Source: Bacillota bacterium (GTDB lineage: Bacteria; Bacillota; Clostridia; Acetivibrionales; DTU013). From it: a stretch of 64,000 nt of DNA. The DNA lies in assembly GCA_023435745.1 (NCBI GenBank), contig JAEZMD010000018.1, positions 496,001-560,000 of the forward strand. The letters run 5' to 3'. Below, one piece after another: positions 26,601-35,828 of the stretch. The notes under the pieces are model-generated. The model saw only the letters and a program-made list of their open reading frames with translations, was not told the DNA's origin and made no database searches. The position numbers and the translations under genes were made by a program. How positions within the stretch are numbered: position 1 is the first letter of the stretch; each line of letters starts with the position of its first letter.

Positions 26601-28625
26601 ACGGTTGTTGATATTCAGATAGAGAGAAACCGGTCTCCAACCGACGCTTATATTTGAAGAGGGCTGGATGGTCAATTTGGAGGAGCCCGCAGTATCGCTG
26701 GTCAGCACTCCGTTTTTATTATCAAATGCTCCTATGGAATAGTAGTAGTCAAGTTCGACGCCTGATACCGGCGTGCCCTCAAAGAAGGAGGTGAGGAAGT
26801 TGAAATTGACGCTATCCCATGCGTACATATAATTCTTGTCTTTAGTGACATCAATTTTATATACGGGTTTTGTGTATTCAATAATCTGAAGGTAGCGGGT
26901 TTGCATGATCTGGTCGCCGATACGCAGCCGTACCTCATAAGAGCCAGGGTTATAGTTGGATATTGCGAGTGTGCCGGTATAGGCGCCATTCGGCGAAATT
27001 TCGACATTCTGTGAGGCCAATACCGAGGGCTCCGAATCACCGGACGAATAGTAGTTGTACCTTATCAATTCCAGTACGGCATCCTTTTGGCTGTCTTTCC
27101 CATCACGTGGTTTAAAAATGCCCCAGATGTTGATTTTATCAGTTGGAAGGAATACATCTTTATCCAGATAGATATACGACCAGTAATGATCTATAATATC
27201 CGTACCGTCGTAATAGCTGTAATATGGTTGGTATTGATAGTTCGCAAGCTCTGCAATATATACCGGACCCGATGCCGGAGTGATTAGGAAGAAGGAGGAG
27301 GAGTCCCTGCTGTTGGGTACATCAAGAACGGCCAATCCATTCCGATCCGATTTGACCGATTTTCCGCCGTCAAGCTTGAACTCTGCGCCGGACAATGGTT
27401 CGCCGGTGGCCGAATCATTCAGCCAGGCCAGTGTCTCAGAGGTGGTCTTCATGATATACACCGACGCGGGATGAACCTGAACCTGAGTATAGTACTTTAC
27501 TCCGTCAACCTCTGCTACCATCAGGTAATAACCACTGGGCAGAGCAGAAGGGAGTACGAGGAAATTGCTGTGCCAGTAGCTTTGTACAAATTTAGCGACT
27601 CTGCCGGTGAGCGTTGCTGTTTTTTGCAGCTTTGTCTCATCGTATCCGACCTTTGTTCTATCGCGCAAATACCACGTGGACGAAAGCTGGGAGGCATCCT
27701 TCAGATCCTTCAGAAAGCTGTTCGCGTCCGGGTAGCTGTATATCTCAAGAGGAACCTCGGAATCTGTCATATCGTTCTGCGAATAAATCTCAAAGGCCGG
27801 AGCGGTCTGAGGATTGAAGCTGTAGAAGGTATTTGAAAATTCAAAATAAGTGCGGTTGGTTTGGGTTTCCGGCAAAACGGTCTGGAAACTGAAGGTATAG
27901 TCTTCCTTGAGGGGATCTGCGCTGCCTTCGACGGCAATGCCCTTTTTAATTGTGACCGTATAGATAGTGCTTTCCTCCAGACCTTCCGGAACAAAGACGA
28001 CAGTTTTGCCGTGCCACTCAAAACGGCCTTTTACAGCGGGTGATATTTCAAAGAATTTTTCAATGTTCTGAGCATTTTCATGGCTGAAGGTGATTTCGAT
28101 ACCGGATGCCAGCGGCACCTGCACGCCTTGATTGCGGGGCAGGGTACGGACGACATTAAAGGCTTTTTTAGTCTGGAATGCCCACGAATGCTTTTCTCCT
28201 GTGTTATTATCGCTCAAAATAAAGTTATAAACGCTGTCGCTTTGCAGTGGCTTTTCAAACTCCATGCTGTATTCCTTTGCAGAAACCTTTGTCAGCTTGA
28301 ATTTCTGTTTTGGCTTGATACTCAGAGATTTCTCAAGCTCCTTTTCGTCCGGCGTCCTGGTGAATACAAGCTTGAATGCGGAGGTCAGGCTCACACCCAG
28401 ACTGTCGGCGTCGACGGCCGATATCTTTACATCCGTATCCAGAAAGCGCACAGTTCCCTCTTGTGTGGCGGTGGGTTCTTCATTGTAAGACGGCTGCTCC
28501 ATATCCTTGCGGTCGAATGCACCCAGCAGCGCAGCGGCGCCAAAGCCGACAGCCAGCACGAGAACAGATATTATTGTGATCAAAACGGGTTTTTTTCTTA
28601 GATACCCTGACAATTTATTTATCAT
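23676..28625 (-). CDS. Alpha-2-macroglobulin-like protein, membrane-anchored, no thioester
   Basis: 1649 residues. N-terminal membrane anchor (about 14-36), two Ig-like (Big_5-type) domains to about 250, macroglobulin repeats including an MG2-like part (WGIFKPRDG, YNPGSYEVRLRIGDQ), the A2M core domain at about 1030-1130 (FKDSALFTTVTAGSDGKAEV, FKLPDNLTSWRITWQAVT) and a helical C-terminal part. Relatives trap proteases, and many carry a CxEQ thioester. Here the matching spot (about 1235) reads YWSWGQRLDQKLARQ, with no Cys, so covalent trapping is not possible. No pbpC neighbour; the downstream gene is the MEMO protein. Confidence 0.88.
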   Translation of the reverse strand: MINKLSGYLRKKPVLITIISVLVLAVGFGAAALLGAFDRKDMEQPSYNEEPTATQEGTVRFLDTDVKISAVDADSLGVSLTSAFKLVFTRTPDEKELEKSLSIKPKQKFKLTKVSAKEYSMEFEKPLQSDSVYNFILSDNNTGEKHSWAFQTKKAFNVVRTLPRNQGVQVPLASGIEITFSHENAQNIEKFFEISPAVKGRFEWHGKTVVFVPEGLEESTIYTVTIKKGIAVEGSADPLKEDYTFSFQTVLPETQTNRTYFEFSNTFYSFNPQTAPAFEIYSQNDMTDSEVPLEIYSYPDANSFLKDLKDASQLSSTWYLRDRTKVGYDETKLQKTATLTGRVAKFVQSYWHSNFLVLPSALPSGYYLMVAEVDGVKYYTQVQVHPASVYIMKTTSETLAWLNDSATGEPLSGAEFKLDGGKSVKSDRNGLAVLDVPNSRDSSSFFLITPASGPVYIAELANYQYQPYYSYYDGTDIIDHYWSYIYLDKDVFLPTDKINIWGIFKPRDGKDSQKDAVLELIRYNYYSSGDSEPSVLASQNVEISPNGAYTGTLAISNYNPGSYEVRLRIGDQIMQTRYLQIIEYTKPVYKIDVTKDKNYMYAWDSVNFNFLTSFFEGTPVSGVELDYYYSIGAFDNKNGVLTSDTAGSSKLTIQPSSNISVGWRPVSLYLNINNREAEERQIQASGFVTVFPKDTMISMDSDIEGNKATLSFETNRIDLSKLENNSSNYYYMEEAYKGASVDMPVRVELYERYYEQIITGEYYDYINKVKRNTYDYKEVNNLINQYAFNTVNGKYELEFTTEKNKNYHVRITGADSQGRVIDETEYIYNWDYYDPYDTSLYSLTSKDPDRSRRLGAPVSLEVKYKGEPVVNSGNGKFLFLRLQNGVMDYKLSPDPVFNFNYEEKFIPNIYIKAVYFDGTDMYDAGILEYRFDKTEKNLEVSIKQDKEYYKPGETVNLAFEIKDADGKPHAAQMNISVVDEAFFAMYNQSVDLLSSIYGAGISSGILTEYLSYSSPLSTMGPPMAEMGEGGDAYVRADFKDSALFTTVTAGSDGKAEVSFKLPDNLTSWRITWQAVTEDLFAGSGKLNISSKLPFFVDTIFNSNFITGDNPSILMRAYGTELAEKAAVDYKITVTQTGGASKSFTAAGVAHTPVQLPVGPLSAGSYTVKVEASSGKLTDAMERPFRVSDSLLETSVTDYISLAEGMTIENSAKGLTSLVFYGEDSAALYNELHSLYWSWGQRLDQKLARQLAGKLLLNYFNEEPYMDEESDLRQYQTDDGGLALLTYDSSNPALSAKMAALAADGIDRDALAAYFTRILENEETMPEDAAYSYWGLAALNEPVLLDIRAALESDELTPELRLVLGVALAEIGDFQGAKDIYTEAMERSGTITETLAWLETGTRDESIDATALCSLIALKTNEPEKLKLFNYIKSNSTSELLVNLERMIFVSNHIKQASLNNSFSYELNGVKKQVELQNGGTFRLDLTPELLASLKFSNIQGKVQVAASHVAPVSQIRNTDGSQVSILRSYALVSGNKTTTDFNRSDKVKITITPVFGATAPDGYYQITDILPAGFRFIPSAYYDDNSWPDEVTGQKVVFGYYYVKGKPVKAIFYEAMAVTEGAFTADNAAIRHTDNAISGFTKKDQITIR

Positions 28626-28851
28626 ATAAACCTCACATCCTTAATCGGAAATTCTTATTTATAATATCAGTATATTACCTATTGAGACGAAAACCAAACA
28701 GAATTTGTTTCGTAAATGAAGCTATAATTCATAAAAACCGTTTAAATGGAGCAGATGAAAGCCGGTCTCAATGAGTTAGTTCTTCAGTATCTGTATCGTA
28801 TAACAAATAATTATTAAAGGTTAAACTTGCGTGATTATATTTATTTAAGTA

Positions 28852-28880
28852 TTGACTTATGTCCATACAACATATATAAT
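28852..28880 (+). promoter_or_regulatory. Strong sigmaA promoter for the GH3/ABC operon
   Basis: TTGACT (28852-28857), 17-base spacer, TATAAT (28875-28880), 36 bases ahead of the GH3 start. Near-consensus. The upstream bases 28626-28851 are AT-rich and hold nothing else recognisable. Confidence 0.8.
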
Positions 28881-28887
28881 TAGTTCG

Positions 28888-28900
28888 TTAAATACTTTAA
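28888..28900. promoter_or_regulatory. Small palindrome just after the GH3 promoter, candidate ROK-regulator site
   Basis: TTAAA-TAC-TTTAA (28888-28900) at about +1 to +13. It resembles the 17-bp palindrome ahead of the ROK regulator gene (34573-34589). In addition AAGTATT at about 28847 and AATACTT at 28891 form arms around the promoter. Confidence 0.3.
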
Positions 28901-28915
28901 GGAAGTGGTTGAATA

Positions 28916-31243
28916 ATGACTGGCGATAATATTTTAGCATTAATCGATAAAATGACACTTGAAGAAAAAGCAGGTATGTGCTCGGGCAAAAATTGGTTCG
29001 AAACTAAAGATGTAGAGCGATTGGGCATCCCTAGAATACAGATGTTTGATGGACCAAATGGTCTTAGAAAAAATGCGGGTAGAAGTGAGAATGATAATTT
29101 TGGAGGGTATACTGCTGTAAAGTCTACTTGTTTTCCCACGGGTAGCGCAATGGCAGCATCATGGGACGTTGATCTTCTTTATGAGATTGGGCAAAAAATG
29201 GGCGAAGAATGTCAAACGGAGCAAGTTCCGCTTTTACTTGGCCCAGCAATTAATATGAAGCGTTCTCCTCTTTGCGGAAGAAATTTTGAATATCTATCGG
29301 AGGATCCATATCTAGGAGGCAAACTTGCAGCTGCTCTTGTGAAAGGCATACAATCGCAAGGGGTAGGAGCATGCTTGAAACATTTTGCAGCGAACAATCA
29401 AGAATATAGACGATTGTCCGTAAATAGCATAATAGACGAACAAACACTAAGAGAAATTTATTTGACTGCTTTTGAGATTGCAGTAAAAGAAGCAAGTCCG
29501 CTGACAATTATGTGTGCATATAACATGATTAACGGTACGCATTGCTGTGAGAACAAGCACATACTTAATGACATATTGCGTGAAGAGTGGGGCTTTGAAG
29601 GAATTGTCATATCTGATTGGGGTGCTATGAATCATAGAGTTGAATCGCTTGCTGCAGGACTTGAACTTGAGATGCCTTACAGTGGACCTGAAAATGACAG
29701 TCAAATTATTAGTGCTGTAAAGTCGGGTGAGCTCAGTGAAGATATACTCAACAGATCTGTTTACAGATTATTAAAGTTTATTTTTAAAGTATATGAATCA
29801 AAGAAGAAAAGTTATATTTTCAATAATAAAGAACATCATCATTTCGCAAGAAAAGCTGCATCAGAATGTATGGTTCTTCTGAAAAATTCTGATAGCCTGC
29901 TCCCTCTTAAAGCCAATACAAAAATTGCGCTTATCGGAGAAATGGCAGAGTTCACAAGATATCAGGGCGGTGGAAGTTCTCATGTTACAGCTACATGTAT
30001 AGACAATATCTTAACCGAAATGAAGTCAAAGACCGGTAGTTTTACATATGCAAAGGGTTATAGCCTTTCAGAGGATGATGTAAATTATGATCTGATAAAT
30101 GAAGCTACATTACTTGCCCAACAAAATGAAGTGGCTGTTATTATTGCAGGACTCCCGGATAAATATGAATCTGAACATTACGACAGGCCTTCTATGAAGA
30201 TGCCTGACGGTCATGTTAAATTGATTGAAGCGGTAGCGAAAGCTAATCCTAACACGGTGGTTGTTCTGCTAAATGGATCCCCGGTTGAAATAGGCTGGGA
30301 AAGCAGTGTTAAAGGAATTCTTGAAGCTTATCTTGGGGGTCAGGCTACAGCAGGAGCTATTTGTGATATTTTGTTCGGGGATGTAAACCCAAGCGGAAAA
30401 CTGGCAGAATCTTTTCCTATAAAGCTTGAAGATAATCCGTCATTTCTCAATTATTCAGACGATACATATGAAGTTAATTACCATGAGTGCGTTTATATCG
30501 GCTATCGGTACTATGATAAAAAAAAGATGCAAGTACAGTATCCTTTTGGATTTGGCTTAAGTTATACAACATTTTCTTACAGTGATATCAGGGTTGATAA
30601 AAAAGACATAATTGCCGGTGAAGAAGTATGTATCACAGTAAAAATAAAGAATACCGGAAAAGTCAAGGGTAAAGAGATTGTTCAGCTTTACACCGGGCCT
30701 GTTTGCACTGCAGGAAGACCGGTCAAGGAACTTAGGGCATTTAAAAAAGTTGAACTTTACCCCGGAGAGGAAAAAACAATTTCCTTCACACTTGGTAAAC
30801 GTGGATTTGCGTATTACAACGCTTATATTAGTGACTGGCATGTGAAAAGCGGAAAATATAGTATCTATGTTGGATCATCATCCAGAGATATTCACCTGAT
30901 TGAAACAATTAACATAATTACTGATGTTGATGTAACACGTGCTATTGATATTAATACAACACTGGGCGATTTGCTCGAAGACAGCAGGACTGCAGAAGTA
31001 ACGCTGGAAATGCTAAAAAAACATGCCCCTAGTGTTTTAGCATATCACAATAAAGATACAGACATTGATTACAGCGCTATTAGTGTAGATATGGCAAAAG
31101 AGATGCTGCATAATATGCCGCTTAGAGAGGCGCGCCTATTTTCAAAAGGAACAATGACTGACGCAATATTAAATGATTTTATTATAAAACTTAATAATAT
31201 TATTAATGCATCGGAGGTTCCAAATGGAAAAGTCGCCCATTAA
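28916..31243 (+). CDS. Glycoside hydrolase family 3, beta-glycosidase
   Basis: 775 residues, no signal peptide, so it acts on imported oligosaccharides. The N-terminal TIM-barrel domain has the GH3 landmarks PRIQMFDGPNGLR, GPAINMKRSPLCGRNFEYLSEDP, VGACLKHFAANNQE and the nucleophile Asp234 in GIVISDWGA. The alpha/beta sandwich domain follows (GGGSSHVTA, PVEIGWE), then the Fn3-like domain (YPFGFGLSYTTF, VTVKIKNTG-like) and about 80 further residues. Substrate is probably a beta-gluco- or beta-xylo-configured sugar. First gene of an AT-rich operon; its end overlaps the permease start by 20 bases. Confidence 0.9.
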   Translation: MTGDNILALIDKMTLEEKAGMCSGKNWFETKDVERLGIPRIQMFDGPNGLRKNAGRSENDNFGGYTAVKSTCFPTGSAMAASWDVDLLYEIGQKMGEECQTEQVPLLLGPAINMKRSPLCGRNFEYLSEDPYLGGKLAAALVKGIQSQGVGACLKHFAANNQEYRRLSVNSIIDEQTLREIYLTAFEIAVKEASPLTIMCAYNMINGTHCCENKHILNDILREEWGFEGIVISDWGAMNHRVESLAAGLELEMPYSGPENDSQIISAVKSGELSEDILNRSVYRLLKFIFKVYESKKKSYIFNNKEHHHFARKAASECMVLLKNSDSLLPLKANTKIALIGEMAEFTRYQGGGSSHVTATCIDNILTEMKSKTGSFTYAKGYSLSEDDVNYDLINEATLLAQQNEVAVIIAGLPDKYESEHYDRPSMKMPDGHVKLIEAVAKANPNTVVVLLNGSPVEIGWESSVKGILEAYLGGQATAGAICDILFGDVNPSGKLAESFPIKLEDNPSFLNYSDDTYEVNYHECVYIGYRYYDKKKMQVQYPFGFGLSYTTFSYSDIRVDKKDIIAGEEVCITVKIKNTGKVKGKEIVQLYTGPVCTAGRPVKELRAFKKVELYPGEEKTISFTLGKRGFAYYNAYISDWHVKSGKYSIYVGSSSRDIHLIETINIITDVDVTRAIDINTTLGDLLEDSRTAEVTLEMLKKHAPSVLAYHNKDTDIDYSAISVDMAKEMLHNMPLREARLFSKGTMTDAILNDFIIKLNNIINASEVPNGKVAH

Positions 31244-32117
31244 TAGACGGAAGCTTGATTTCTTTCCCTACCTGATGTCTTTGCCTTCATTAGTAGGGAT
31301 CGGACTAATTTGCTTTTATCCCATGTTCCAAGGTATATATTTGAGCTTCACGAAAACAAAGTTGACGGCGCCGGGGGATATGCGATTTATTGGCTTGGAA
31401 AATTTTCAAAAACTTGCCGTTGACAAACAATTTTGGAATTCATTTTATTTTACAATTGTATATACCTTAGTATCTACCATATTTGCTTACCTGCTAGGCC
31501 TTGCTGTGGCATTGATGATGAATAGAGATTTAAGATTTAAAAGTGCCATAAGAGCATTATTGCTGCTTCCTTGGGTTGTACCTGCGGTTGTAGGGACAAC
31601 TGCATGGCAGTGGATACTTAATGATCAGTCCGGTGTTGTTAACATTTTTTTGCAGAGCATCGGATTAATAAAATCACCTATTCTATTTCTTGCAAATCCG
31701 GATTATGCAGTAATAACAGTTATCGCGTTTTGCGTATGGAAGACCTTCCCGTTTATGGCTATTACAATCCTGGCAAGCTTGCAAGGAATAAGCGGTGATA
31801 TAAATGAAGCGGCATTGATGGACGGTACTAATATATTTCAAAGATTTCACTATATTACATTACCAATGATCAAGCGAGAGAGTATTCTTGCAATTATGCT
31901 TATGATTATGTGGAACTTCAATAGGATGGACTACATATATCTTATGACACAAGGCGGCCCGGTTTCGGCAACTCGAGTATCAGCTATCTATGCATATTTT
32001 ACGGCTTTCTTCAGAGGAAGCCTGGGTAGTGCTTCTGCTATATCTGTGTCAATGATGCTGATTATGATTGCTTTTCTGTTTGTCTACTTTAAAATACGGA
32101 AGGATGGGAATGACTGA
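31224..32117 (+). CDS. Sugar ABC transporter permease, MalF type
   Basis: 297 residues, six membrane helices. It has the binding-protein-dependent permease loop ISGDINEAALMDGTNIFQRFHYITLPM (EAA motif) near residues 190-215 that contacts the ATPase. ATG 31224 with GGAGG upstream lies within the end of the GH3 gene; the longer frame start at 31206 is not needed. The next permease overlaps its stop by one base. No ATPase gene is in the cluster, so a shared MsmK-type ATPase encoded elsewhere is assumed, as is usual in Firmicutes. Confidence 0.9.
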   Translation: MEKSPINRRKLDFFPYLMSLPSLVGIGLICFYPMFQGIYLSFTKTKLTAPGDMRFIGLENFQKLAVDKQFWNSFYFTIVYTLVSTIFAYLLGLAVALMMNRDLRFKSAIRALLLLPWVVPAVVGTTAWQWILNDQSGVVNIFLQSIGLIKSPILFLANPDYAVITVIAFCVWKTFPFMAITILASLQGISGDINEAALMDGTNIFQRFHYITLPMIKRESILAIMLMIMWNFNRMDYIYLMTQGGPVSATRVSAIYAYFTAFFRGSLGSASAISVSMMLIMIAFLFVYFKIRKDGND

Positions 32118-32950
32118 TGGCAAAGAAAATATTAAATAGAATTGGCGCCGATTTGTTGCTTGCAATAATGTTATTCATTATCCTTTTTCCGATAATGTAT
32201 ATGATTATTACATCATTAAAATCCAGCGGTGAAATACTGGTAAATAGGAGCTTAGTACCAAAGGAGATTTCTCTGGAAAATTACAGAGAGATTGTTATTA
32301 AAACGAATTTTGGTAAATACACATTAAATTCATTATATGTAGCTATTATAGTTACAATATGGACGACTATTTTTGCATCAATGACAGGCTATGTTATTGC
32401 GCTTTATAAAAATAAAAATATATTCTTTAATATTTTTTCAAAATTGCTTTTAGTGCTTCAAATGTTTCCAATTATGCTAATGATCATACCTCTTTACAGG
32501 ACATTCTCACTTTTTGAATTACTTAATTCGAAAAATGCGCTAGTAATTATTTATGGTACATTTTCATTACCTTTTTCAATATGGCTTCTTTCAGGCTTTT
32601 TTGAAGGGTTCCCAAGAGAATTGGCGGAATCGGGCCGTATTGATGGGTGCAATAAACTGGAAATATTTATAAAGCTTGTGATTCCAATCTCGAGTCCGGG
32701 TATAGCGTCTGCAGCTATATTTACATTCATCAATTCATGGAATGAATTTATGATTGCAAATATATTTATTCAAAGCGATTCAGAAAAAACAATTCCATTG
32801 GGTCTTACAAATTTCATTCTGCAATTCGGTTCAGAGTGGGGTAATTTGATGGCGGCAGCAACCATCACTATTATACCGGTATCAATTTTCCTGGTCTTCA
32901 CACAAAAGTATATTGTACAGGGTTTAACTGCCGGGGCAATTAAAGGATAG
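32117..32950 (+). CDS. Sugar ABC transporter permease, MalG type
   Basis: 277 residues with six hydrophobic segments and the EAA loop ELAESGRIDGCNKLEIFIKLVIP (about 171-193). The start codon shares one base with the stop of the partner permease (TGATG), so production is coupled in equal amounts. Partner of the MalF-type permease and the lipoprotein that follows. It ends with the typical YIVQGLTAGAIKG tail. Confidence 0.9.
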   Translation: MAKKILNRIGADLLLAIMLFIILFPIMYMIITSLKSSGEILVNRSLVPKEISLENYREIVIKTNFGKYTLNSLYVAIIVTIWTTIFASMTGYVIALYKNKNIFFNIFSKLLLVLQMFPIMLMIIPLYRTFSLFELLNSKNALVIIYGTFSLPFSIWLLSGFFEGFPRELAESGRIDGCNKLEIFIKLVIPISSPGIASAAIFTFINSWNEFMIANIFIQSDSEKTIPLGLTNFILQFGSEWGNLMAAATITIIPVSIFLVFTQKYIVQGLTAGAIKG

Positions 32951-33061
32951 CTTTACGCGTAAAGGATCAATAATAAAGACGAGGAAAGGAGGAGAACCGG
33001 AAGGGTAAAGAAGTATGTTTAAATCCAGATGCAAAACAATTATATGAGGGGGGTAACAAGA

Positions 33062-34432
33062 ATGAAAAAACTAGTATGTCTTACCATGTGTTGTCTGCTT
33101 ATATTTAGTATTGCAGCTTGCGGCAATACGGTAAATGAGAAATCACCTGCTACAAATGAGAAATCACCTGCTACATCAGAGAGTACAGAACCAGCAGCTT
33201 CATCGGCAAGTACTCAGAAAGATACAGAAGCCGGTGATGTTACATTGGAGTTCTGGGACATGCCATGGGGCGGTACAGATTATCAAGCGGAGGTTAACTC
33301 ACTTTTAGCATCATATACAGAGAAAACAGGTATTAAGTTCAACTACACAAGTCTTTCTTGGGATAAATGGCTGCAGGTTTTTATGACAGCTGTTTCCTCG
33401 GGAACCGCTCCTGATTTTAGTACAGGCGGGTCACTGTTAGGTCATCGTTTGGCTTTAACAGACGATGCATACAATATGGCGGACTTTGTAAAAGAGAACT
33501 TCGAAGATGACTTCTTTGCTGATGAAGCTGTTGATACCTTCTATTCCGGGGACACACTTGTCGGCGTACCGTGGAATATGGATCTTCGCAGTATATACTA
33601 CCGTAAAGATATATTTGAGAAAGCGGGCATCACTAAGCTCCCGACAACATGGGATGAGTTTTATGAGACATGTAAAAAGTTAACACATGATAGTCAGTAC
33701 GGATATGTTACAAGTGGCAGTGATAATATGGCATATTGGGAATTCATGTTTTGGTCAGTGAGTAACGGAGGGCACTTCCTTAATAGTGAGATGAAATCTG
33801 AAATGGATAACGATGCAAACATAGAAGTGGCGAATTATCTTCGTAAGCTTTACAAGGATGGTCTCATGCCTGAGGGAACGCCGGGTTATACAAAGAGTGA
33901 TTCAAAAACTGCATTCCTGTCAGGTACATCAGCTATGGTAATGGCAGGTCCAAGTTTTCTAGCTGAAATTAAAAAAGCTAATCTTGGGGATGTTGTCGGT
34001 GTACTTCCTCCTATGACATCACCTGGCGGATTAACACAGTCAGTTGGCAGCTTTAATGCGATATTTGTTTATGCAGACTCGGAATATACAAAAGAATCAC
34101 TTGATTTTATTTCATGGTATCTAAGAAACAATAGTACATTATGGTCAAAAGGTGGTATGGGATCTCTGCCGGCAGTAAAAAGTACTCTATCTGATAAGTT
34201 CTTTTCAGATAGTAAACTGCACAAGGAGCTTATTGATAATATCATTCCGAAGACCGTAATTCAAGCGTATCCGTTTAAGAGCTATTCAATTGAAATGGAT
34301 CTGATGGACAGTGAGCAGTACTACACAGATGTTCTTCAGGCTGTTTATGTAACAGATACAGATGCAAAAGCAATTCTGGAAGATGCAGATGATAACTATA
34401 ATGCTGCACTTGAAGAACTAAAGTCTAACTAA
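33062..34432 (+). CDS. Extracellular sugar-binding lipoprotein of the GH3-linked ABC transporter
   Basis: 456 residues. Signal peptide with lipobox (LIFSIAAC, Cys about 20), then a short flexible spacer containing a perfect 21-bp tandem duplication (33134-33154, 33155-33175; reads NEKSPAT twice), and a family 1 solute-binding fold (VTLEFWDMPWGGTDYQAEV, DKWLQVFMTAVSSGTAPDF, KLPTTWDEFYETCKKL, FLSGTSAMVMAGPS). It is membrane-tethered and delivers oligosaccharide to the two permeases. ATG 33062 follows GAGGGGGG. Confidence 0.92.
   Translation: MKKLVCLTMCCLLIFSIAACGNTVNEKSPATNEKSPATSESTEPAASSASTQKDTEAGDVTLEFWDMPWGGTDYQAEVNSLLASYTEKTGIKFNYTSLSWDKWLQVFMTAVSSGTAPDFSTGGSLLGHRLALTDDAYNMADFVKENFEDDFFADEAVDTFYSGDTLVGVPWNMDLRSIYYRKDIFEKAGITKLPTTWDEFYETCKKLTHDSQYGYVTSGSDNMAYWEFMFWSVSNGGHFLNSEMKSEMDNDANIEVANYLRKLYKDGLMPEGTPGYTKSDSKTAFLSGTSAMVMAGPSFLAEIKKANLGDVVGVLPPMTSPGGLTQSVGSFNAIFVYADSEYTKESLDFISWYLRNNSTLWSKGGMGSLPAVKSTLSDKFFSDSKLHKELIDNIIPKTVIQAYPFKSYSIEMDLMDSEQYYTDVLQAVYVTDTDAKAILEDADDNYNAALEELKSN
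33134..33175. repeat. Perfect 21-bp tandem duplication in the binding-protein linker
   Basis: Two identical 21-base units in frame, directly after the lipobox region. It likely arose by slippage and lengthens the tether. Confidence 0.85.
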
Positions 34433-34445
34433 AATTAAAAGCGTC

Positions 34446-34477
34446 ATTCGGCGCCTGTGGTTATACAGGCGCCGAAT
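34446..34477. terminator. Strong hairpin after the binding-protein gene
   Basis: ATTCGGCGCCTGT (34446-34458) and ACAGGCGCCGAAT (34465-34477) form a perfect 13-bp GC-rich stem with a 6-base loop. No T-run follows, so it may stabilise the upstream mRNA or weakly attenuate into the ROK gene rather than terminate fully. Confidence 0.6.
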
Positions 34478-34572
34478 AATGCATGACAAACGGCAATACC
34501 TTTTGACGTGGTTCTGTAATTGGGTATGGAATATTTGTTTAATATAGTCATTTTGCAGTATTTATGTTAGAC

Positions 34573-34589
34573 TTAAATAAACTATTTAA
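34573..34589. promoter_or_regulatory. 17-bp palindrome ahead of the ROK regulator, candidate autoregulatory site
   Basis: TTAAATA-AAC-TATTTAA is a perfect palindrome 26 bases before the start codon. It resembles the smaller palindrome downstream of the GH3 promoter. Confidence 0.4.
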
Positions 34590-34614
34590 TTAATAAAGAT
34601 GGAGTCAATATAAT

Positions 34615-35799
34615 ATGAGTAATGCAACATACTTAAAAAAAGAGAATATTAAACAGGTTGTTCATGCAATCATTAACAATGAACTGATTTCCGTTCCTAA
34701 AATAGCACAAGTCACAGAGCTTACCGGTGCTACGGTACATGGAATCACATCAAAATTAGAAGCGCAAGGAGTATTATCAAAATGTGGCTATTCTTCTTCA
34801 AACGGAGGAAGAAAAGCACAATTATATACATTAAATAAAGATTATAAGTATTTGGTTGGAATATCGATTCGGACAAACAAAATAGCTGTTGGTATATTTG
34901 ATTTTAAAATGAATTTGATTTGTAAATCCGAAGCTTACAGAGATTTAGGTGAAAAAAGCGTTGAGGAAACTATTCATCATATATACTCCTTTCTTGATAA
35001 AACAATAAAAGAAAGCCGGGTGGATCATAACAAAATTGCGTCTATTGGCATTAATGTACCGGGGCCGGTTGATTATCTGGCTGGGAAAGTGATTGCCCTC
35101 CGAGGGTATCCTAAATGGCACAATATTAACCTGGCATACCAGCTGAAACAGTTAGTTGGAATTCCGGTATATATTGATAAGGATGTTAGCAGTGGGCTAT
35201 TGCTTATTAAGCAAATATATAAATGCCAGGACAATTCAAATGTGCTGTATATATCTATTGATGGCGGTATTGGTGCCAGTATAATGACAGGCGGGCAGAT
35301 TTACAGAGGGAATCACGGTGTAGCTGGAGAGATTGGTCATACTACTGTCCAGCAGAATGGGGAGCGCTGTAATTGTGGTAATATCGGTTGCCTTGAGCTT
35401 GTATCTTCGGATTATGCAATTATAAGAAAGTCTAAAAAGATACTGGGTATACCGGACAAACAGAATTTTTCAATTGATGATGCTATTCAAAAATACAAAG
35501 AAGGCTGCAGTGAGATAAATGATGTTTTTATTGAAGCGACAATGTATCTGGCAACAACAATCCGAAATTCATTTATGATCTATGATCCTGACGATATTTA
35601 TATTAGGTGTAAATGGCTTGAATTCAATAAAACATTGTTATTTAAATTAATTGATGAGCTTTATGATAATAACACATTGATTGATAGAGGTGATGTAAAG
35701 ATATCTCTGATACAAGAAGAGAATTTTGTTTTAAGGAGTGCTGCAATTATTGCATGGAATAATGAGTTGCATTCTATTGACACCAGTTTTGATTATTAG
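34615..35799 (+). CDS. ROK-family transcriptional regulator (NagC/XylR type)
   Basis: 394 residues. N-terminal winged HTH (VPKIAQVTELTGATVHGITS, about 23-42) and a ROK sugar-binding domain with SIGINVPGPVDY, YIDKDVSSGLLL, GGQIYRGNHGVAGEIGHTTV and the zinc motif CNCGNIGCLE. The length and HTH separate it from the ROK kinase two genes downstream. It likely controls the GH3/ABC operon and its own gene. The coding sequence is very AT-rich compared with the flanking chromosome. Confidence 0.9.
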   Translation: MSNATYLKKENIKQVVHAIINNELISVPKIAQVTELTGATVHGITSKLEAQGVLSKCGYSSSNGGRKAQLYTLNKDYKYLVGISIRTNKIAVGIFDFKMNLICKSEAYRDLGEKSVEETIHHIYSFLDKTIKESRVDHNKIASIGINVPGPVDYLAGKVIALRGYPKWHNINLAYQLKQLVGIPVYIDKDVSSGLLLIKQIYKCQDNSNVLYISIDGGIGASIMTGGQIYRGNHGVAGEIGHTTVQQNGERCNCGNIGCLELVSSDYAIIRKSKKILGIPDKQNFSIDDAIQKYKEGCSEINDVFIEATMYLATTIRNSFMIYDPDDIYIRCKWLEFNKTLLFKLIDELYDNNTLIDRGDVKISLIQEENFVLRSAAIIAWNNELHSIDTSFDY

Positions 35800-35828
35800 A
35801 ATTTAAAGCTTATGAAGGGGGAATCATT

